This document shows positions 60,365 to 64,000 of a DNA stretch of 64,000 nt, piece by piece. Under the pieces are notes generated by a model, which was not told the origin of the DNA, ran no database searches, and worked only from the letters and a program-made list of their open reading frames with translations. How positions within the stretch are numbered: position 1 is the stretch's first letter; every line of letters begins with the position of its first letter. The DNA lies in the NCBI GenBank assembly GCA_031363055.1, contig JANLTP010000070.1, forward strand, positions 8,468 to 72,467. Direction: 5' to 3'. Position numbers and translations under genes: made by a program. Source of the stretch: JANLTP01 sp031363055. Its GTDB lineage: Bacteria; Pseudomonadota; Gammaproteobacteria; Burkholderiales; Burkholderiaceae_E.

Positions 60365-61254
60365 ACCCGTTCGATGTGTTCGCGACCGAACAGCCCGTGC
60401 GGGCGAATCAGTATCGTCGCCAGGATGATCACCGAGGCAACCACATCACGCGTGCCACCGCCGACCAGCTTGTCGAGATAGCCGGCGGCCAGGGCCTCAC
60501 AAACGCCGATGATGAGACCGGCCACCAGCACCCCTGGCACGCTGTCCAGGCCGCCCAGAATGGAGATTGCCAGCGCCTTGAGCAATAGTAATGACAAGGT
60601 CCAGTCGACGCCCTGGACTGAACCCCACAAAATGCCGGCTGCGCCGGCCGCGATGCCGGCCATGCCCCAGGCCATCGCAATGACGCGCTCGACGCGGATA
60701 CCGACTGACCAGGAGGCGATCTGGTCGTCCGATACGGCACGCATGGTGACGCCCAATCGAGAATTGAAAAACAGGATCGCGCCGGCGATCAGTAACAAGG
60801 CGACGGCGCCGCCGACCAGGAAGCCGCGGTTGATCAGCATTTCACCCAGAAACATAGGGGTCTGCGCCAGGCCCAGATCCAGGCGCTTGACGGCCGAGCC
60901 AAACAAACCGGGCACCAGGCCGCGCAGCAGAATCTCGAGCCCGAGGGTCAGCATGATGACCATGATGATCGGCTGCCCGATCATGCGACGCAACACCAGC
61001 CGCTCGACCAGCACGCCGGCGCCATACAACAACAGCAAGGTCAACGGAATCGCCAGCCAGACCGGCAAGCCGAGTGAGGTCGTCAACAGAACGCATACGT
61101 AGCCACCAGCCATGGCGAAGGCGCCTTGCGCCAGGTTGGCATAACGCGACGCCTTGTAGACGAGAACGATGCCGAGCGCGACCAGGGCGTACATCAGCCC
61201 GACCAGCGCACCATTGATCGCCAGTTCGCCAAAGTAGTTGTAATCCATGTCCAA
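60361..61254 (-). CDS. livH: LivH-type ABC permease (second system)
   Basis: A 297-residue permease with ALVGLMYALVALGIVLVYKAS, the helix-rich middle and GLDSVPGVLVAGLIIGVCEALAAGY. It fits LivH apart from the C-terminal end, which reads HGLFGREHIERV and stops at the TAG lying inside the MITE right end. If the MITE inserted after the original stop was lost, the last codons could be changed. The protein is otherwise full length. Confidence 0.9.
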   Translation of the reverse strand: MDMDYNYFGELAINGALVGLMYALVALGIVLVYKASRYANLAQGAFAMAGGYVCVLLTTSLGLPVWLAIPLTLLLLYGAGVLVERLVLRRMIGQPIIMVIMLTLGLEILLRGLVPGLFGSAVKRLDLGLAQTPMFLGEMLINRGFLVGGAVALLLIAGAILFFNSRLGVTMRAVSDDQIASWSVGIRVERVIAMAWGMAGIAAGAAGILWGSVQGVDWTLSLLLLKALAISILGGLDSVPGVLVAGLIIGVCEALAAGYLDKLVGGGTRDVVASVIILATILIRPHGLFGREHIERV

Positions 61255-61261
61255 GATGCTC

Positions 61262-63190
61262 CTAGCTTACTTCGATCAGATTCAAGGTGCGTTTCAGGTA
61301 ACCGGTCGCGCCACTTTCGTAGACAATTTTTGCATCGATGGAAACGTTCGACACGCCTTCATAAAGTGCCTCGATCAGGGTGACATATCGATCCTCGATG
61401 ACACTACGTCGCAGCTTGCGGGTGCGTGTGACCTCGCCGTCATCGGGATCGAAATCCTTGTGCAGATTGACGAAGCGACGAATCTGCAACTCTGGCTTGA
61501 GCAAGCCATTGACATGACGCAACACGCCAGCCACCAGCGCTTGCACTTCAGAGGCCTGCGATAACTCGGCGTACGAGGTGTAGGAGATGCCACGTTGCTC
61601 AGCCCAGTAACCGACCGCATCGAAGTCGATGCAGACGATGGCACTCAAGTGCGTTCGATTGGCACCGATCACCGCGACGTTTCGAACGAACGAGCTGAAC
61701 TTGATCCGATTCTCGATGAAGTTCGGAATGTAGCGCTCGCCACCGCCGGTGCGCATGACCTCGCTGACTCGTCCAAGCACGACCAGATGGCCATCGGGCT
61801 CGAAGTATCCGGCATCGCCGGTGTGCAGCCAACCATCAACGATGGCGCGCGCGGAAGCTTCGGGGGCGTCGAAATAGGCGCTGATGACGCTGCCCGAGCG
61901 CACCAATATTTCACCGCTGTCGTCGATGCGCATTTCGACGCCGGGCAAGGGCTTGCCGACGGTATGCACCTTGACGTCGCCATCCGCCTGCGCCGCCGAC
62001 ATCGCGGCAGTTTCGGTCTGTCCGTAAAATTGTTTGAGGTTGATACCCAAGGCGCGAAACAGCACGAAGGTGTCCTCGCCAAGGGCTTCGCCACCGGTGT
62101 AGACCCGCGCCGCCCGCGACATGCCCAGCGAATCCTTGAGGGGGCCGTAGACCAGGACTTCGCCGGCCAAAGACGTCAACCGTTCGCCGATCGTGGCGAC
62201 GCCGCCGCCCAGTTTCTTGCGCTCCAGCGCAATCGCACGCGGCATGAATTGGTGATACAACCAACGCTTGAACGGCGTGGTTTCAGCGATTCCCACCTGT
62301 AGTCGGGTCAGCATGTTGTCCCAGGCGCGCGGCGCCGCCAGGTACATGGTCGGCGCCACTTCGCGCAGATCGTGCAACACGGTTTCCTGGCGCTCGGGAA
62401 TGTTGATGCAAAAATGCAGCAAGACACCCGCTCCCAGGGTGAACATGAAGTCACCCACCCACGCCGTCGGCAAGTACGCGTAGTGCTCTTCGCCGGGCTT
62501 GAAGAAGCCGCCACGGGTCGCATTGGTGACACCGGCAATCACATTGGCATGAGTCAGCGGCACGCCCTTCGGCAGGCCGGTGGTGCCGGAGGAGTGCAGC
62601 AGTACGGCGATGTCGCCAGCCTGCGTGCGCACCGCCAGCTCGCCGGCCAACTGAGGTTCGGCGACCAGACGTGCGCGACCGGCCGACATCAGGTCATCAC
62701 AAGCGACCAGTCCCGGCTCGGTGTAGGCGATGATGCCTCGCGGATCATCGTAAATGATGAGCGCCGGCCGCCCGATCTGGCTGCGCAACGCCAGCAATTT
62801 GTCGACCTGCTCCTGATCTTCGGCGAACGCGACGTCGGGCGCGCCATGCTGGGCATATTGAATCAGCTCAGTGGGCGGTACGTCGGGAAAAACCGGTACC
62901 GGAAAGGCCCGCAAGACGCCGATCGCCAACATCGCCGTATACAAGCGCGAACGGTTGTCGCCGATCACGGTGACGGCCTGCCCCGCCTTGACACCGCGGG
63001 TCTCGAGTGCCGCCGCCAAGGCCAGAACGTCGCCATTCAGGTCACGCCAATTCTGCTCCTGCCAGATGCCATGGTCGCGTTCACGGATCGCGACTCGATC
63101 ACCGTACACGAGCGCGTTGCGCGCCAATGCGGCAACCAGCGTGGTCGGCTGATCGGTGCGCTCGGTCGGCTCATCGGTGCGCTCGTTCAT
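61262..63190 (-). CDS. AMP-dependent acyl-CoA synthetase (long-chain type, 642 aa)
   Basis: A 642-residue ligase in the middle of an ABC-transporter operon. The P-loop is LLHSSGTTGLPKGVPLTH; QFYGQTETAAMS, the hinge WLHTGDAGYFEPDG and the C-terminal TRTRKLRRSVI (catalytic Lys region) follow. This long form resembles FadD15/ACSL-type and ligases linked to LIV-type importers of aromatic or fatty acids. The N-terminus is a repeat (MNERTDEPTERTDQP) coded by a DNA repeat at about 63140-63185. It overlaps livG by four bases and lies seven bases before livH. Confidence 0.88.
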   Translation of the reverse strand: MNERTDEPTERTDQPTTLVAALARNALVYGDRVAIRERDHGIWQEQNWRDLNGDVLALAAALETRGVKAGQAVTVIGDNRSRLYTAMLAIGVLRAFPVPVFPDVPPTELIQYAQHGAPDVAFAEDQEQVDKLLALRSQIGRPALIIYDDPRGIIAYTEPGLVACDDLMSAGRARLVAEPQLAGELAVRTQAGDIAVLLHSSGTTGLPKGVPLTHANVIAGVTNATRGGFFKPGEEHYAYLPTAWVGDFMFTLGAGVLLHFCINIPERQETVLHDLREVAPTMYLAAPRAWDNMLTRLQVGIAETTPFKRWLYHQFMPRAIALERKKLGGGVATIGERLTSLAGEVLVYGPLKDSLGMSRAARVYTGGEALGEDTFVLFRALGINLKQFYGQTETAAMSAAQADGDVKVHTVGKPLPGVEMRIDDSGEILVRSGSVISAYFDAPEASARAIVDGWLHTGDAGYFEPDGHLVVLGRVSEVMRTGGGERYIPNFIENRIKFSSFVRNVAVIGANRTHLSAIVCIDFDAVGYWAEQRGISYTSYAELSQASEVQALVAGVLRHVNGLLKPELQIRRFVNLHKDFDPDDGEVTRTRKLRRSVIEDRYVTLIEALYEGVSNVSIDAKIVYESGATGYLKRTLNLIEVS

Positions 63191-63972
63191 GCCGCGACAC
63201 CGGCTTGCAATGCGGCTCGCCTACCGAGATAAGCCGCTACTACGCGCGGATCGGCAATCGCTTCGCGCGGTTTGCCTTCCGCGATGGTCTCGCCGTAACT
63301 GAGCACCATGACGCGATCGCAGATCGACATGACGACATCCATGTGATGCTCGATCAGCAGGATCGACACACCGCGTTCGTCGCGCGCATCGAGAATGAAG
63401 CGCGCGATATATTCTTTTTCTTCCTGGTTCATGCCGGCCATCGGTTCGTCCAGAATCAGAAATCTCGGCTCGGACGCCAGCGCTCGTGCCAGCTCGACGC
63501 GCTTTTGCAGGCCCGGTGGAATCGCCTCGACCGGCTCGTCGCGAATATCCTGCAACTGCATGAAATCGATGATCTCCTCAACGATGCGCCGATGCGCCAC
63601 TTCCTCTTTGGCCGCCCAGACCCAATAGAACAGCGACGCCAGTGCGCTCGGCCGCATATGCACATGCCGACCCAGCAGAATATTTTCAAGCACGCTCATG
63701 CCGCGAAACAGCGCCAGGTTCTGGAAGGTCCGCGCCAGCGACTGCTGGGCCACGCGATAAGGCCGCATGCGCGTGATGTCCTGGCCAAACAGTTGCACGC
63801 GACCGTTCTCGGGCGGGTAGAAACCCGTGATGACATTGACCATGGTGGTCTTGCCGCTACCGTTGGGGCCCACCAGGCCGAAAATCTCGCCTTCGCGTAC
63901 AGTCAGTGAAACACTCTTCAGTGCGCGCAAACCACCGAACGATCGGTCGATATTGCGGCAGTCGAGTACCAC
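63187..63972 (-). CDS. livG: LivG-type ABC ATPase (second system; start uncertain)
   Basis: A 261-residue ATPase with Walker A GPNGSGKTTMVNVITGFY, Q-loop SLARTFQNLALFRGM, signature-like IPPGLQKRVELARALAS, Walker B FLILDEPMAGMNQEE and His-loop LLIEHHMDVV. The GTG at 63972 was used as the start, but the frame stays open to the window edge (codons for an Ala-rich leader, then HDRPVV), so the true start may lie outside. Its stop overlaps the acyl-CoA ligase start by four bases. Confidence 0.88.
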   Translation of the reverse strand: MVLDCRNIDRSFGGLRALKSVSLTVREGEIFGLVGPNGSGKTTMVNVITGFYPPENGRVQLFGQDITRMRPYRVAQQSLARTFQNLALFRGMSVLENILLGRHVHMRPSALASLFYWVWAAKEEVAHRRIVEEIIDFMQLQDIRDEPVEAIPPGLQKRVELARALASEPRFLILDEPMAGMNQEEKEYIARFILDARDERGVSILLIEHHMDVVMSICDRVMVLSYGETIAEGKPREAIADPRVVAAYLGRRAALQAGVAA

Positions 63973-64000
63973 GGGACGATCGTGCGCAGCCGCAGCCGCA

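Overview
The window is a single stretch of bacterial chromosome with high GC content by eye and dense genes, many with 1-8 base overlaps or short gaps. The gene content suggests an aerobic heterotrophic proteobacterium, most likely a beta- or gammaproteobacterium. It encodes leucine/isovalerate catabolism, AceK, TonB, outer-membrane proteins (MipA/OmpV, a BON-domain lipoprotein) and several LIV-type ABC importers. I see no rRNA, tRNA or CRISPR array.

Layout. 1-1.7 kb: end of a DUF1800 gene and a DUF1501 Tat-exported partner. 1.7-12.1 kb, plus strand: an acyl-CoA degradation run made of isovaleryl-CoA dehydrogenase, AceK, thiolase, an SDR, a RidA-family protein, a second acyl-CoA dehydrogenase and a three-subunit molybdenum hydroxylase of the CoxMSL type. 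A small lipoprotein and a UbiB/ABC1-type kinase follow. 13.8-16.9 kb: a nitronate monooxygenase, then an AT-richer island with a lone, apparently truncated TcmP gene and a VapBC toxin-antitoxin pair. 16.9-26.4 kb: a BT1-like transporter, an acyl-CoA synthetase, a lipoprotein, then coxG-mccB-liuC-mccA, which completes the leucine pathway as far as HMG-CoA. HMG-CoA lyase is not in the window.

26.4-31.4 kb is a decaying zone. It has an internally deleted cupin gene, an internally deleted GntR regulator and a frameshifted RhuM-family gene. Between them lie an intact, divergent pair: a ThDP-dependent enzyme and an acyl-CoA ligase sharing a palindrome-rich promoter. 31.5-43 kb holds mixed housekeeping genes: alpha/beta hydrolase, 2-hydroxyacid dehydrogenase, TonB, metallo-beta-lactamase-fold enzyme, rhodanese, SDRs, GNAT, a Yip1 fusion, a PaaY-like gamma carbonic anhydrase and GMP reductase.

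43-48.2 kb: a flavin-dependent halogenase-like enzyme faces a run of BON lipoprotein, MipA, lysophospholipid acyltransferase, GT2 glycosyltransferase and thioesterase. This set recalls the accessory genes of aryl-polyene pigment clusters. 48.2-51.2 kb, minus strand: a UbiE-like methyltransferase, a GH84 glycosidase and an HtrA-like protein without a catalytic His and Asp.

51.3-64 kb: two complete LIV-type ABC systems and an OFA-type MFS carrier. The first (livJHMGF, plus strand) looks canonical. The second (minus strand) contains an acyl-CoA ligase between its livG and livH genes. A 167-bp MITE sits between its livH and livM genes and supplies the livH stop codon. Together with the three acyl-CoA ligases, the window describes import, CoA activation and oxidation of branched-chain or other organic acids.

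The most unusual items are the molybdenum hydroxylase with an atypical active-site loop inside the leucine/acyl-CoA operon, the halogenase-acyltransferase-glycosyltransferase set, the MITE inside the second ABC operon, the cluster of internally deleted genes, and the many micro-tandem repeats at gene edges.
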